A stretch of 43,326 nucleotides of DNA from Acidimicrobiia bacterium (GTDB lineage Bacteria > Actinomycetota > Acidimicrobiia > Acidimicrobiales > Aldehydirespiratoraceae): assembly GCA_022821685.1 (NCBI GenBank), contig JAJEDD010000010.1, positions 1-43,326 on the forward strand, written 5' to 3'. Position 1 is the first letter of the stretch, and each line of letters begins with the position of its first letter. The translations under genes and the position numbers were made by a program. The notes under the pieces are model-generated. The model had not been told where the DNA came from and did not search any database. It worked only from the letters and a program-made list of their open reading frames with translations. Positions 7,396 to 15,598 of the stretch are shown piece after piece.

Positions 7396-8862
7396 CTAGT
7401 CATTCCCGCTCTTGTTCGCTTCGCTCACGGGCCGCTCAGGCCACGGCCTCGCAAGCTCGGCCTCAGAACCCCCGCTCCTGCTCGCTTCGCTCACGGGCCG
7501 CTCAGGCCACGGCCTCGCAAGCTCGGCCTCAGAACCCCCGCTCCTGCTCGCTTCGCTCACGGGCCACTCAGGCCACGGCCTCGCAAGCTCGGCCTCGGGT
7601 GGCCCCCATCGCTGGTCGGCGTCGAGGGGTGACCGCAGGCCCCGGCCGGCCCGCACGGCGGCGGCGGGGCCGATGGCGGACGACCCGAACCGGTCCCGTA
7701 TCCGGTCGCTCACCTGCTCGGCGGCGTCGTGGGCCTCCGAATCGTCCTCGAGGCTCAGCTGCTCGGCCTCGGCGGGCGCCAGCCCCGACGCGCCCACGCC
7801 CAGGAGGCGGACCCCCGGCGCAGTGTCGACCGCGGCAAGCAGGTCGCGGGCCGCCGACACCACGGCACGGCCGCTGTCGGTGGCCTCGGGAAGGGTCACC
7901 GAGCGGGTGATGGTCTTGAAGTCGCCGAAGCGCACCTTCAGCGTGATGGTGCGGGCTGCCAGGCTCGACGCCCTCAGCCGGCGGGCCACCGCGTCGCCCA
8001 GCCGGGTCGCCTCGGCTTCCAGCGCCGCCTCGGCGTGAAGGTCCCGGCTGAAGGTCTCCTCGTGGCTGATGGAGCGCGGGGCGCGGTCCACCACCACGGG
8101 CCGGTCGTCGATGCCGTTGGCCAGCCGATGGAGATGGCGGCCGGCAGCGGCGCCCAGGGCCGCGGTCAGCGACGACTCCGGCTGCGACGCCAGGTCGCCC
8201 ACCGTCTCCACCCCCAGCCGGGCCAGGCGCCGCGCTGTGGCCGGCCCCACGCCGAACAGCGCGGTGGCCGGCAGCGGGTGCAGGAAGTCGAGCTCGGCGC
8301 CGGCCGCCACGACGTGAACCCCGGTACCCCACACTGGCCCGGAGGGCTCGACCCGGGGCTTGGCCCGCTCGGTGGCCAGCTTGGCCATGAACTTGCTGGA
8401 GGCCACCCCGACCGAGCAGGTGAGCTGCTCCTGCTCCAGAATCCGGGCGCGGATCTGTGCAGCCAGCGCGGGGGCGGGGCCGAGGAGCCTGGTTGCCCCC
8501 CGCACGTCGAGGAAGGCCTCGTCCAGCGACAGGGGCTCCACTAGCGGGGTGACGTCTGCGAGGACGGCCATCACCCGCTTGGACACCTCGCCGTAGTGGG
8601 CGTGGTCGCCGGGCAGGAACACGGCATGGGGGCACAGCCGGCGGGCCCGGGTCGACGGCATGGCCGAGCGGATTCCGAACACCCGGGCCTCGTAGCTGGC
8701 GGCGGCCACCACGCCCCGGTTGCCGGTGCCGCCCACCACCACCGGCCTGCCCCGCAGCTCGGGCCGGCGCCTCACCTCGACCGCGGCATAGAAGGCGTCC
8801 ATGTCCACATGCAGGAACCCGACGGTCCCATCGGGAGGCCATCCCCTGACCGCCGTACTCAC
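7396..8862 (-). CDS. dinB: DNA polymerase IV (Y-family) with repeat-derived C-terminal tail
   Basis: 488 residues. The Y-family active site shows HVDMDAFYAAVE (D20, D22) and PLSLDEAFLDV (D114, E115); the thumb HhH region is LFGVGPATARRLARLGVETVGDL and the little-finger region is RTITLKVRFGDFKTITRS. It copies damaged DNA, dissociative and error-prone. A clamp-binding-like QLSL occurs in EAEQLSLEDD before the tail. The last 67 residues (422-488) are three tandem 22-23-residue units starting SEAELARPWPERP and ending SRSGG, encoded by 66-bp tandem copies of part of the dispersed repeat. Start GTG 8862 precedes the conserved core by a normal 16 residues. Confidence 0.93.
   Translation of the reverse strand: MSTAVRGWPPDGTVGFLHVDMDAFYAAVEVRRRPELRGRPVVVGGTGNRGVVAAASYEARVFGIRSAMPSTRARRLCPHAVFLPGDHAHYGEVSKRVMAVLADVTPLVEPLSLDEAFLDVRGATRLLGPAPALAAQIRARILEQEQLTCSVGVASSKFMAKLATERAKPRVEPSGPVWGTGVHVVAAGAELDFLHPLPATALFGVGPATARRLARLGVETVGDLASQPESSLTAALGAAAGRHLHRLANGIDDRPVVVDRAPRSISHEETFSRDLHAEAALEAEATRLGDAVARRLRASSLAARTITLKVRFGDFKTITRSVTLPEATDSGRAVVSAARDLLAAVDTAPGVRLLGVGASGLAPAEAEQLSLEDDSEAHDAAEQVSDRIRDRFGSSAIGPAAAVRAGRGLRSPLDADQRWGPPEAELARPWPEWPVSEASRSGGSEAELARPWPERPVSEASRSGGSEAELARPWPERPVSEANKSGND
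7400..7600 (-). repeat. Dispersed repeat, copy 4, three 66-bp tandem units in dinB
   Basis: Three units with exact 66-bp period (GCTTCGCTCACGGGCC at 7418, 7484 and 7550) are made from the GCTCACGGGCCGCTCAGG ... CACGGCCTCGCAAGCTCGG half of the dispersed repeat. The left end retains CATTCCCGCTCTTGTTCGCT. The period is a multiple of three, so the dinB frame is kept. Confidence 0.95.
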
Positions 8863-8946
8863 CAGTCGCCCCGAACCATGTAGCCCACAGCAGCAGTCTG
8901 CCAGCCCCCAGTGACACGATCCCCGAGATCGGAGCGGCGTGTGGGG

Positions 8947-9126
8947 TTACCGTCGAGTTCGAGAGATGTCCTCGTCCTCGCGCTCTGCGAGATATTCCTC
9001 GGCCTCGGCCAGCAGTTCCTCAGCACCGGGGCGACCACGGAACTCGTCATGCAACTCGGAGAGAGGTGCCAAGCCAAGATCTCGGCGTCGGCGCAGCAAG
9101 CCCATGGGTCGATACGGTAGCAGCAT
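8947..9126 (-). CDS. Putative antitoxin partner (59 residues)
   Basis: This short ORF starts at ATG 9126, 10 nt after the toxin stop, and ends at TAA 8949-8947. The protein begins MLLPYRPMGLLRRRRDLG, basic, and continues with an acidic helix (ELLAEAEEYLAERE). A basic N-terminus plus acidic amphipathic C-terminus, and the toxin-first order, fit a type II antitoxin. It lacks the XRE helix-turn-helix normally found with HigB/Gp49-type toxins, so the assignment rests on position and composition. Confidence 0.5.
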   Translation of the reverse strand: MLLPYRPMGLLRRRRDLGLAPLSELHDEFRGRPGAEELLAEAEEYLAEREDEDISRTRR

Positions 9127-9136
9127 TGCAGTTGTC

Positions 9137-9499
9137 CTAGCGCCGCTGTTCTCGCGAGTGGTTCACCAAATGTGCCCGGTAGAGCCGGTCAGCTCGTCGG
9201 ATCGTATTCCGATACCACGCCCCGCCCGAGCCGGCCTTGTCGCCCCCGCACAGCATCACAATTCGCCGTTCCGGATCCAGCGCGTAGAACGCTCGAAGCG
9301 TTGGCGTCGGCCGCAGTTCCTTCATGTTGGAGTATGCAGAACCCTCCACACGGTCCGCAATGGGTCTGCCCAGGCGAGGTCCCATCTCGATGAGTCGAAG
9401 TTCGGCCCGCTGTAGCCGGGCTCGATCTCGGTCCGACAGCGCCAAGACCCATTGCCGATACTGCCTAGTGGTGAGGATAGGCCACATAGATTCAATCAT
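9137..9499 (-). CDS. RelE/HigB-like toxin (phage Gp49-like family)
   Basis: 120 residues with the fold signature of Gp49-like/RelE toxins: YRQWVLALSDRDRARLQRAE, a LIEMGPRLGRPIADRVEGS segment, then MKELRP...TLRAFYALDPERRIVMLCGGDKAG and a C-terminal YRNTIRRADRLYRAHL helix. Such toxins are usually ribosome-dependent mRNA endonucleases. ATG 9499 is used; ATG 9487 (MWPILTTRQY) is an alternative closer to the family start. Upstream DNA is unusually A/T-rich for this window and contains a palindrome that could be the self-regulating operator. The partner gene follows after 10 nt. Confidence 0.78.
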   Translation of the reverse strand: MIESMWPILTTRQYRQWVLALSDRDRARLQRAELRLIEMGPRLGRPIADRVEGSAYSNMKELRPTPTLRAFYALDPERRIVMLCGGDKAGSGGAWYRNTIRRADRLYRAHLVNHSREQRR

Positions 9500-9501
9500 A
9501 T

Positions 9502-9511
9502 TGATATATCA
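9502..9511. promoter_or_regulatory. Palindrome upstream of the toxin gene, possible operator
   Basis: TGATATATCA is a perfect 10-bp palindrome, 2 nt upstream of the toxin ATG at 9499, in a short A/T-rich island (about 9485-9525) that stands out from the surrounding GC-rich sequence. Toxin-antitoxin operons are commonly autoregulated at such sites. Confidence 0.4.
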
Positions 9512-9530
9512 CTACATTATCTTTGAGACA

Positions 9531-9638
9531 GCGCTGGCGGCGGTCGCGACAGGCCAGCAGTAACGCTGGCGTTGCCGTGAGCGCCATGAGCGCTGGATCG
9601 AGGCGCTGGCGGCGGTCGCGACAGGCCAGCATTAACGC
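9531..9638. repeat. Two 36-bp direct repeats separated by 36 bp
   Basis: 9531-9566 and 9603-9638 match at 35 of 36 positions (GCGCTGGCGGCGGTCGCGAC, then AGGCCAGCA, G or T, TAACGC). The intervening 36 bp is unrelated apart from a short GCGCTGG. The 72-bp period is a multiple of three and the region is open in the frame of the downstream small membrane protein, but start evidence puts that gene's start after it. The role is unknown. Confidence 0.85.
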
Positions 9639-9712
9639 CGTGTTCGCGGCTCTGGTGAGCGTCCGGGCGGCGGTAAGGGCCCGCTGCGGGCTGCCGCTAC
9701 TGGGACTTGGGT

Positions 9713-9718
9713 TAGGCT
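9713..9718 (+). promoter_or_regulatory. -10-like hexamer TAGGCT for the small membrane protein and two-component genes
   Basis: TAGGCT ends 5 nt before GTG 9724 and 8 nt before GTG 9727, the recurring leaderless-type spacing. It would serve the operon of membrane protein, response regulator, histidine kinase and lipoprotein. Confidence 0.45.
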
Positions 9719-9723
9719 TGCGG

Positions 9724-10028
9724 GTGGTGCTGGATCAGCGCGGCACCGTGCCGCCCGACTCTTCGCCCTCGCTTCTGGCCCGGGTGCTGGCGTTCTCGGC
9801 CATCATCGTGGCCGGCGTGTGCGGGGGGCTGATCGGCTTCGCAGTGATGGACCTGACCTGCGACGAGGGCTGCACTACTGCCGCCGGCCTGGTCGGGCTC
9901 GGCACCGCGGTCGGCGCCGCGGCCGGAACCGGGATCGTGGCCGTGCTGACCCTCAGGGCCGCGGCCGAGTGGCGGGCCCAGCAGCCCGGCGGCGCCCATG
10001 CCGGCCAGTCTTGGAGGAGGCGGGGCTC

Positions 10029-10032
<4 letters not shown>
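9724..10032 (+). CDS. Small two-span membrane protein
   Basis: 102 residues from GTG 9724 (GTG 9727 equally possible). Two hydrophobic helices (LAFSAIIVAGVCGGLIGFAV and AAGLVGLGTAVGAAAGTGIV) flank a short loop with CDEGC. The C-terminus is hydrophilic. I do not recognise a family. The frame is open upstream to 9523 through the 36-bp repeats, but the TAGGCT hexamer favours the later start. Its TGA overlaps the GTG start of the response regulator (GTGA), so translation is coupled and it may belong to the same signalling unit. Confidence 0.65.
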
Positions 10033-10709
<677 letters not shown>

Positions 10710-10727
10710 AGCGAGGCAACCCACGGC

Positions 10728-12167
10728 GTGCGGCTGCCCCGGCCCAGGCTCTCGTACCGGCGCGGGCTGCGCACCCGCATCACCTTCGCCTTCGCCATCG
10801 GAGGACTGCTGCTGGCCTCCACAATCTCCTTCGCCACGCTGGCCCTGGCCCGCCAGAACCTTCTCAACGAGCGCGACGAGACCGCCTTCTCGGTGTTCGC
10901 CAACAACGGCCGGCGGGTGCGCAACGAGCTCACCTCCGAGACCGACGACGAGGGCCGGCGGGCCATCGTCGAGCGGCTCAGACAGACGTCGGGCACCTTC
11001 CCGCTGCTGCGAGTGGGCGACGAGTGGACCTCGGCCGACCCGCTGGTGTTCAACCAGCAGACGGTGCCGGCCTCGCTGCTGGAGTTGGTCGAGTCGGGAA
11101 CGCCGGCCAAGATGCGGGCCGCCATCGGCGACAGCACCGCCATCGTCTCGGCCGTTCCCATTCCCGGCCCCCCCACCGACGCCATCTACTTCGAGGCCGC
11201 CCCCCTCGACGACATCGAGGAGACCCTGGACACACTGGCCTTCATCCTCTTCGGCGTCGCCGCAGTGGCCACAATGTTCGCGGCGGCCTTCGGCTGGTGG
11301 GCCGCGGGCCGGCTGCTCAATCCGCTGTTCAAGGTGCGGACCGCGGCCGAGTCGCTGGCCGCCGGCGCGCTGGACACCCGCCTGACCCCGCCCGAGGACG
11401 CCGACCTGGCCTCGCTGACCGCCTCGTTCAACGAGATGGCCCGAGCCCTCGAGGAGCGGATCGCCCGCGACGCCCGCTTCGCCTCGGAGGTCAGCCACGA
11501 GCTGCGCTCCCCCCTGATGACGCTGACCGCCTCGGTGGAGGTCCTCTACAACATGGCCGACGAACTCGGCGAGCGGGGCCGTACCGCGCTGGATCTCCTC
11601 AGCGACGACATCTCGCGCTTCAGGCGGCTGGTGGAGGACCTGCTGGAGATCAACCGCTACGACGTGGGCACCGCCGACTTGCAGGCCGAGGAGGTGCACA
11701 TCGTGGAGTTCGTGCAGCACGCCATCTTCCAGTTCGGGCTCGACTCGACCGCGGTGGTCGACTTCGAGGCCGCCGCCGGCATGGCGAGCACGGTGATACT
11801 GGCCGACAAGCGCCGCCTCGGCCGGGTGGTGTCGAACCTGGTGGAGAACGCCTCCAAGTACGGCGACGGCGAGGTGCGGGTGGTCCTCGACCGCCACGAC
11901 GGCCTGGTGCGCCTCGGCGTGGAGGACAACGGGCCGGGGGTGGTCCCCGAGGAGCGCCAGCTGATCTTCGACCGGTTCCACCGCGGCCGGGCCGGCGGCC
12001 GGCGGGGCCGGGACTCCGGATCGGGCCTGGGCCTGGCGCTGGTGGCCGAGCATGTGGGGCTGCACGGCGGCCGAGTCTGGGTGGAGCCCCGGCCCGGCTC
12101 GACGCGGGGCGCCCGCTTCGTGGTCGAGCTGCCGGTGACCGAGCCCGAGAGGACGCTGGCCCCGTGA
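10728..12167 (+). CDS. mtrB: Sensor histidine kinase, MtrB-like
   Basis: 479 residues. First membrane segment is ITFAFAIGGLLLASTISFATLAL (positions about 20-42), then an extracytoplasmic domain of about 130 residues, a second segment (LAFILFGVAAVATMFAAAF), a HAMP linker, and the kinase core: H-box VSHELRSPL with H257, N-box VVSNLVENASKYG, G1 VEDNGPGV and G2 SGLGLALV. It should phosphorylate the regulator encoded 18 nt upstream. Start GTG 10728. Its TGA overlaps the GTG of the lipoprotein gene, as in MtrA-MtrB-LpqB clusters. Confidence 0.9.
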   Translation: MRLPRPRLSYRRGLRTRITFAFAIGGLLLASTISFATLALARQNLLNERDETAFSVFANNGRRVRNELTSETDDEGRRAIVERLRQTSGTFPLLRVGDEWTSADPLVFNQQTVPASLLELVESGTPAKMRAAIGDSTAIVSAVPIPGPPTDAIYFEAAPLDDIEETLDTLAFILFGVAAVATMFAAAFGWWAAGRLLNPLFKVRTAAESLAAGALDTRLTPPEDADLASLTASFNEMARALEERIARDARFASEVSHELRSPLMTLTASVEVLYNMADELGERGRTALDLLSDDISRFRRLVEDLLEINRYDVGTADLQAEEVHIVEFVQHAIFQFGLDSTAVVDFEAAAGMASTVILADKRRLGRVVSNLVENASKYGDGEVRVVLDRHDGLVRLGVEDNGPGVVPEERQLIFDRFHRGRAGGRRGRDSGSGLGLALVAEHVGLHGGRVWVEPRPGSTRGARFVVELPVTEPERTLAP

Positions 12168-12844
12168 GGACGCGCCGCCGCGCCAGCCTGTTCGTCGCCG
12201 CGGCCCTGATACTGGCTGCGGCCGGCTGCGGGCTGCCCACCGATGAGAACGCCGAGGCCATCGATCCCGAGGAGCTGCCCGAAAGCCTGCGTCCCGGATT
12301 CACGGCGTCCACCACCACCACCGTTGCCGCCCCCCTCAACGAGTCCCGGCCCGTCTACCTGTTGACCAACCCCCAGGACATCGAGCGCACCATCGTGGTG
12401 GAGGTGGAGCGACAGGTGCGCCGCAGCGCCACCCTGGCCGACGTGCTGGCCACCCTGTTCGGGGAGGCCGCCTCGGCCGAGGAGTCCGACGCCGGCTACT
12501 TCAACACCCTCGAGCTGTTCGAGATTCTCAGCGCCACCGTCAGCGACGGCGTGGCCACCGTCGACATCGTGCATCTGTCGCCCGAGGGCGAGGACCAGCC
12601 GCCCTCCGCCGACGAGCTGCGGTTCGCGGCGGCCCAGCTCGTGTTCACCGCCTCCGAGACCGAGAGCGTGGAGGGAGTCCGGATCCTGCTCGACGGCGAG
12701 GAGGTGTCGGTCCCCACCAGCGACGCCGACGCCGAGCCGGGGGCCATTCTGCGAACCAGCGCCTACGAGCAGTTCCAGCCCGACTTCGCGCCGGCCACCA
12801 CCACCACAGCGCCCGCCGACGAGGAGGGCGACGGGGAGGGCTGA
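12164..12844 (+). CDS. GerMN-domain lipoprotein, LpqB-like
   Basis: 226 residues. A signal peptide with lipobox (LILAAAGCG) puts the lipidated cysteine at the start of the mature protein. A Thr/Val linker (STTTTVA) leads to a single GerMN-like domain (PVYLLTN, LADVLATLFG, DGVATVDIVHLSP, ELRFAAAQLVFTA, GVRILLDGEEV) and a Thr/Asp/Glu-rich tail. In mycobacteria LpqB sits in the same place and modulates MtrB; this protein is much shorter and lacks the C-terminal beta-propeller of LpqB, so it is LpqB-like rather than an orthologue. The start overlaps the kinase stop (GTGA). Confidence 0.82.
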   Translation: MRTRRRASLFVAAALILAAAGCGLPTDENAEAIDPEELPESLRPGFTASTTTTVAAPLNESRPVYLLTNPQDIERTIVVEVERQVRRSATLADVLATLFGEAASAEESDAGYFNTLELFEILSATVSDGVATVDIVHLSPEGEDQPPSADELRFAAAQLVFTASETESVEGVRILLDGEEVSVPTSDADAEPGAILRTSAYEQFQPDFAPATTTTAPADEEGDGEG

Positions 12845-12873
12845 GGACGGCCCGAGACCGCGGCTCGGCCTCA
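12842..12873. terminator. Bidirectional hairpin between convergent genes, containing both stop codons
   Basis: TGAGG (12842-12846) pairs with CCTCA (12869-12873) and CCGAG (12852-12856) with CTCGG (12864-12868), with a small internal bulge and a 7-nt loop. The left arm contains the lipoprotein TGA and the right arm contains the phosphofructokinase TGA read from the other strand, so one hairpin can serve both genes. Confidence 0.6.
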
Positions 12874-13899
12874 GGCGAAGAACGTGTGGGCCACATTGAG
12901 CAGTTCGCGGCTCACCGGCTTGAGGCGGGCAGTTGCCTCCTGCAGCGGCACCAGTTCGATGGCGCCGCCCCGCAGGGCCACCATCTGGCCGAAGTTGCCT
13001 TCGTGGACGGCTTCGATGGCCGCCACCCCGAAGCGGGTGGCCAGCACGCGGTCGAACGGCGTGGGCGATCCGCCCCGCTGAACGTGCCCGAGGATGGTGA
13101 CCCGGGTCTCCAGGCTGGTGCGGGCCTCCACCTCGGCCGCGATCGCGTTGGCGATGCCGCCGAGGCGCTTGTGCCCGTACTCGTCCACCGGCGGCTCGGC
13201 CACCTCCAGCGTGCCCGGGCGGGGTCTGGCCCCCTCGGCCACCACCACTATGGAGGCGTAGCGGCCCCGGCCGCGGCGCCGCATCAGAGCCTCGCACAGT
13301 TCGTCGAGGTCGAAAGGCTCCTCGGGCACCAGGGTGTAGGTCGCGCCTCCCGCGATCCCGGCCCAGGTGGCGATGTGGCCCACATTGCGTCCCATCACCT
13401 CCACGAAGATGACCCGGGCATGGCTCTCGGCGGTGGTGTGGAGCCGGTCGATCGCCTCGGTGGCCACGGTCACAGCCGTGTCGAACCCGAAGGTCCGCTC
13501 GGTCATGCCGACGTCGTTGTCGATGGTCTTGGGGACGCCGATAACGCTGAAGCCGCGGTCCGACATCTCCGAGGCGCACGACAGGGTGCCCTCGCCGCCT
13601 ATGGCGATCAGCGCGTCGAGCTCGAGGCCGTGAATCGTGTCGGTGGCCCGAGACATGCCGTCACCAAGGTTGAACGGCGTATGCCGCGAGGTGCCCAGCA
13701 TCGTTCCGCCCTTGGGCAGCAGGCCGCGGCAGGCCTCGACGTCGAGTGGGATCCAGTCGTCGTCCACCACGCCACGCCAGCCGTCGACGAAACCGATCAC
13801 CTGATGCCCGTAGTGCCGCTCCGCTTTGCGCACCACCGCCCTGATCACCGCGTTGAGGCCCGGGCAGTCGCCACCGCCGGTCAGGATCCCCACCCGCAT
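12871..13899 (-). CDS. pfkA: 6-phosphofructokinase, PfkA family (actinobacterial group)
   Basis: 342 residues from ATG 13899, where the family begins MRVGILTGGGDCPGLNAVIR. Motifs: GGGDCPGLN phosphate loop, IGGEGTLSCA, PKTIDNDV (catalytic Asp in TIDND), MGRNVGH, GHVQRGGSPTPFDR. It phosphorylates fructose 6-phosphate. PKTIDND has the lysine seen in pyrophosphate-using enzymes, but GGEGT keeps the glycine associated with ATP use rather than GGEDT/GGDDT, the pattern of ATP-dependent actinobacterial group III enzymes. I predict ATP as donor. It ends in a hairpin shared with the convergent lipoprotein gene. Confidence 0.9.
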   Translation of the reverse strand: MRVGILTGGGDCPGLNAVIRAVVRKAERHYGHQVIGFVDGWRGVVDDDWIPLDVEACRGLLPKGGTMLGTSRHTPFNLGDGMSRATDTIHGLELDALIAIGGEGTLSCASEMSDRGFSVIGVPKTIDNDVGMTERTFGFDTAVTVATEAIDRLHTTAESHARVIFVEVMGRNVGHIATWAGIAGGATYTLVPEEPFDLDELCEALMRRRGRGRYASIVVVAEGARPRPGTLEVAEPPVDEYGHKRLGGIANAIAAEVEARTSLETRVTILGHVQRGGSPTPFDRVLATRFGVAAIEAVHEGNFGQMVALRGGAIELVPLQEATARLKPVSRELLNVAHTFFA

Positions 13900-13915
13900 C
13901 AGCCAGCCTCCCCGC

Positions 13916-14115
13916 CATGCATCACTTGCTCTCCGCCGCGAGCAGGGCCGCGCCACGCATCAGACAGCCCCCGCCGCGCATGACCTCCGACATGCATCAC
14001 GCGTTCTCCGCCGCGAGCAGGGCCGCGCCGGATATCAGACCGCCTCCGCTGTGCATGACCCTCCACAAGCATCACGCGTTCTCCGCCGCGAGCAGGGCAG
14101 CGCCGATCGCTCCGG
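13916..14115. repeat. 75-bp tandem repeat derived from the 3' end of the ROK gene
   Basis: CATGCATCAC starts at 13916 and 13991, and CAAGCATCAC at 14066, an exact 75-bp period. Each unit contains TTCTCCGCCGCGAGCAGGGC or a near copy. The third unit is the real 3' end of the ROK gene (encoding GAALLAAENA and stop); the two others lie in the gap before pfkA and reproduce that C-terminus with its stop codon. 75 bp equals 25 codons. Confidence 0.9.
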
Positions 14116-15013
14116 CCTGGCTTCCGAGCTGGGCCGGGACCACCTGCACGCGGCGGCGTTGGCGGCCTCCCAGCACCAGCCGGTGCGTCCAGGTCTCCAC
14201 GCCGCGCACCAGCGGCTCGCCGATGTCCACCAGCCCGCCGCCGATCACCACCATCTCAGGGTCGAGCACATGTACGAGGTTGGCCACCCCGACCGCGGTG
14301 TAGTAGCAGAACTCGTCGAGCACGGCCAGGGCGTCGGGGTCGCCCTCGGCCACCAGTTCGTGGATGTGCTCACCCCGGATGGCGCCCACCGAGCCGGCCG
14401 CGGCGGTGGCCGCGTCGAGGTCGCCCCGGTCGGCAGCCTGCCGGGCCAGGCGCCCCAGCCCCGTGCCCGAGGCGTAGTACTCCCAGGGTCCGCTGGCCCC
14501 GGTGACGTGCTCGGGACCAGACAACTCGATGGTCATGTGGCCCGACTCGCCCGCGAAGCCGTTCCAGCCCCGGTACAGGCGACCGTCGAACACGAAACCT
14601 GTGCCCAGCCCCGTGCCGAGAGCCACCAGAGCCACATGGCGGCAGCCCCGGGCCGCGCCGTGCAGCGACTCGGCCCAGGCCGCGGCGGTGGCCTCGTTCT
14701 CCACCACCACCGGCCTGCGCAGCTCGGTCCGCAGCTGTCGGCGGATATCGAGGTCGATCACGCCGTCGATGTTGGGCGAATATTTGAGCACGCCGGTGGG
14801 ATCGACGAGTCCGGCGATGCCCACGCCGACGGCGGAGCACGTCTCGGCGCAGTCGGCTTCGAGGCCGGCGATCATGTCGATCATGGTGGCGATCAGGGCG
14901 TCGCCGTCGGCGATGGTCGCGGTGCGCCTGACCGCTATGGGGGTGGTCGGGTCGTCGGGGTGCACGGCCAGCCCCAAGACCTTCGTGCCTCCGATGTCAA
15001 AACCGCAGAACAT
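14072..15013 (-). CDS. Divergent ROK family protein (glucokinase-like)
   Basis: 313 residues. N-terminal phosphate-binding DIGGTK (6-11), GIAGLVDPTGVL, GTGLGTGFVFDGRLYRG and GHMT with H159 identify the ROK fold. Two expected features are changed: the catalytic Asp of the END.A motif is Glu (ENEATAAAWAE, E107), and the CxCGxxGCxE zinc site is replaced by GPEHVTGASGPWE with no cysteines. In related actinobacteria the gene next to the SRPBCC and PimB genes encodes a ROK glucokinase. With the Asp-to-Glu change, activity cannot be assumed; it could be a weak kinase, a regulator, or a kinase for another sugar. Confidence 0.8.
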   Translation of the reverse strand: MFCGFDIGGTKVLGLAVHPDDPTTPIAVRRTATIADGDALIATMIDMIAGLEADCAETCSAVGVGIAGLVDPTGVLKYSPNIDGVIDLDIRRQLRTELRRPVVVENEATAAAWAESLHGAARGCRHVALVALGTGLGTGFVFDGRLYRGWNGFAGESGHMTIELSGPEHVTGASGPWEYYASGTGLGRLARQAADRGDLDAATAAAGSVGAIRGEHIHELVAEGDPDALAVLDEFCYYTAVGVANLVHVLDPEMVVIGGGLVDIGEPLVRGVETWTHRLVLGGRQRRRVQVVPAQLGSQAGAIGAALLAAENA

Positions 15014-15045
15014 GCTTGCTCGGTCTCACAGATGTCTGCCGGAAG

Positions 15046-15510
15046 TCAGGATCCGGCGCCGGCTTCCACGTAGGCCTTCAGCTCGTCGAGCGCGGTGTGC
15101 ATGATGCGAGACTCGGCCCGCCGCTTCACGAATCCGGGCAGGGGCACGGCCAGTTCGACGGCCAGCTGGTACGACACCTCAGTGGTGTCGGACTCGCCGT
15201 CGACCTCGACGAAGGTGTACTCGCCGTCGAGACGGGTGGTGGCGTCGCCCCGCAGCAGCCGCCAGGCCAGCCGCAGCGGATCGGCACCGTAGAAGTAGCG
15301 CAGCGTGTAGTTGGTGGAGCGGCCCATGGCGGTGACCCGATACTCGACGTCGACGGCGTGCCCGTCGCGGTCGCGGGCGATGATCTGGGCCTCCTTGACA
15401 TCGCGGGCCCAGCGGGGGTACTGCTCGAAGTCGACCGCCGCGTCGAAGCATCGTTGCGGCGAAGCCATGATCGTGGTGCGCTGTGTTGCCTGATCGACCA
15501 CGTTGGGCAC
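15046..15510 (-). CDS. SRPBCC superfamily protein (polyketide cyclase/dehydrase-like)
   Basis: 154 residues with the START/SRPBCC pattern: TTIMASPQRCFDAAVDFEQYPRW (in two stretches), VDVEYRVTAMG, a central DGEYTFVEVDGES, and a long C-terminal helix (RIMHTALDELKAYVEAGAG). The fold makes a hydrophobic cavity for lipids or polyketides; no catalytic residues can be named. Homologues lie next to PimB in mycobacteria and streptomycetes, which suggests a link to lipid or mannolipid metabolism. Start GTG 15510. It is 32 nt upstream of the ROK gene and likely co-transcribed. Confidence 0.8.
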   Translation of the reverse strand: MPNVVDQATQRTTIMASPQRCFDAAVDFEQYPRWARDVKEAQIIARDRDGHAVDVEYRVTAMGRSTNYTLRYFYGADPLRLAWRLLRGDATTRLDGEYTFVEVDGESDTTEVSYQLAVELAVPLPGFVKRRAESRIMHTALDELKAYVEAGAGS

Positions 15511-15598
15511 CGCCAGTCGGAGTCCTCAGAAACAGGCACAGCCGGAGTCGCCTGCCGCGCCGCGGACGACACTAACAGCAAGCACGCGGATTGCTGTT

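Noticed and set aside
7400..7600. 66-bp tandem units as a CRISPR or origin iteron array
   Set aside because: Units are nearly identical along the whole period, they are coding, and they derive from the dispersed repeat.
9531..9638. Two 36-bp repeats with a 36-bp spacer as a CRISPR array
   Set aside because: Only two units, the repeat is not dyad-symmetric at its ends, no cas genes nearby, and the spacer shares short words with the repeat.
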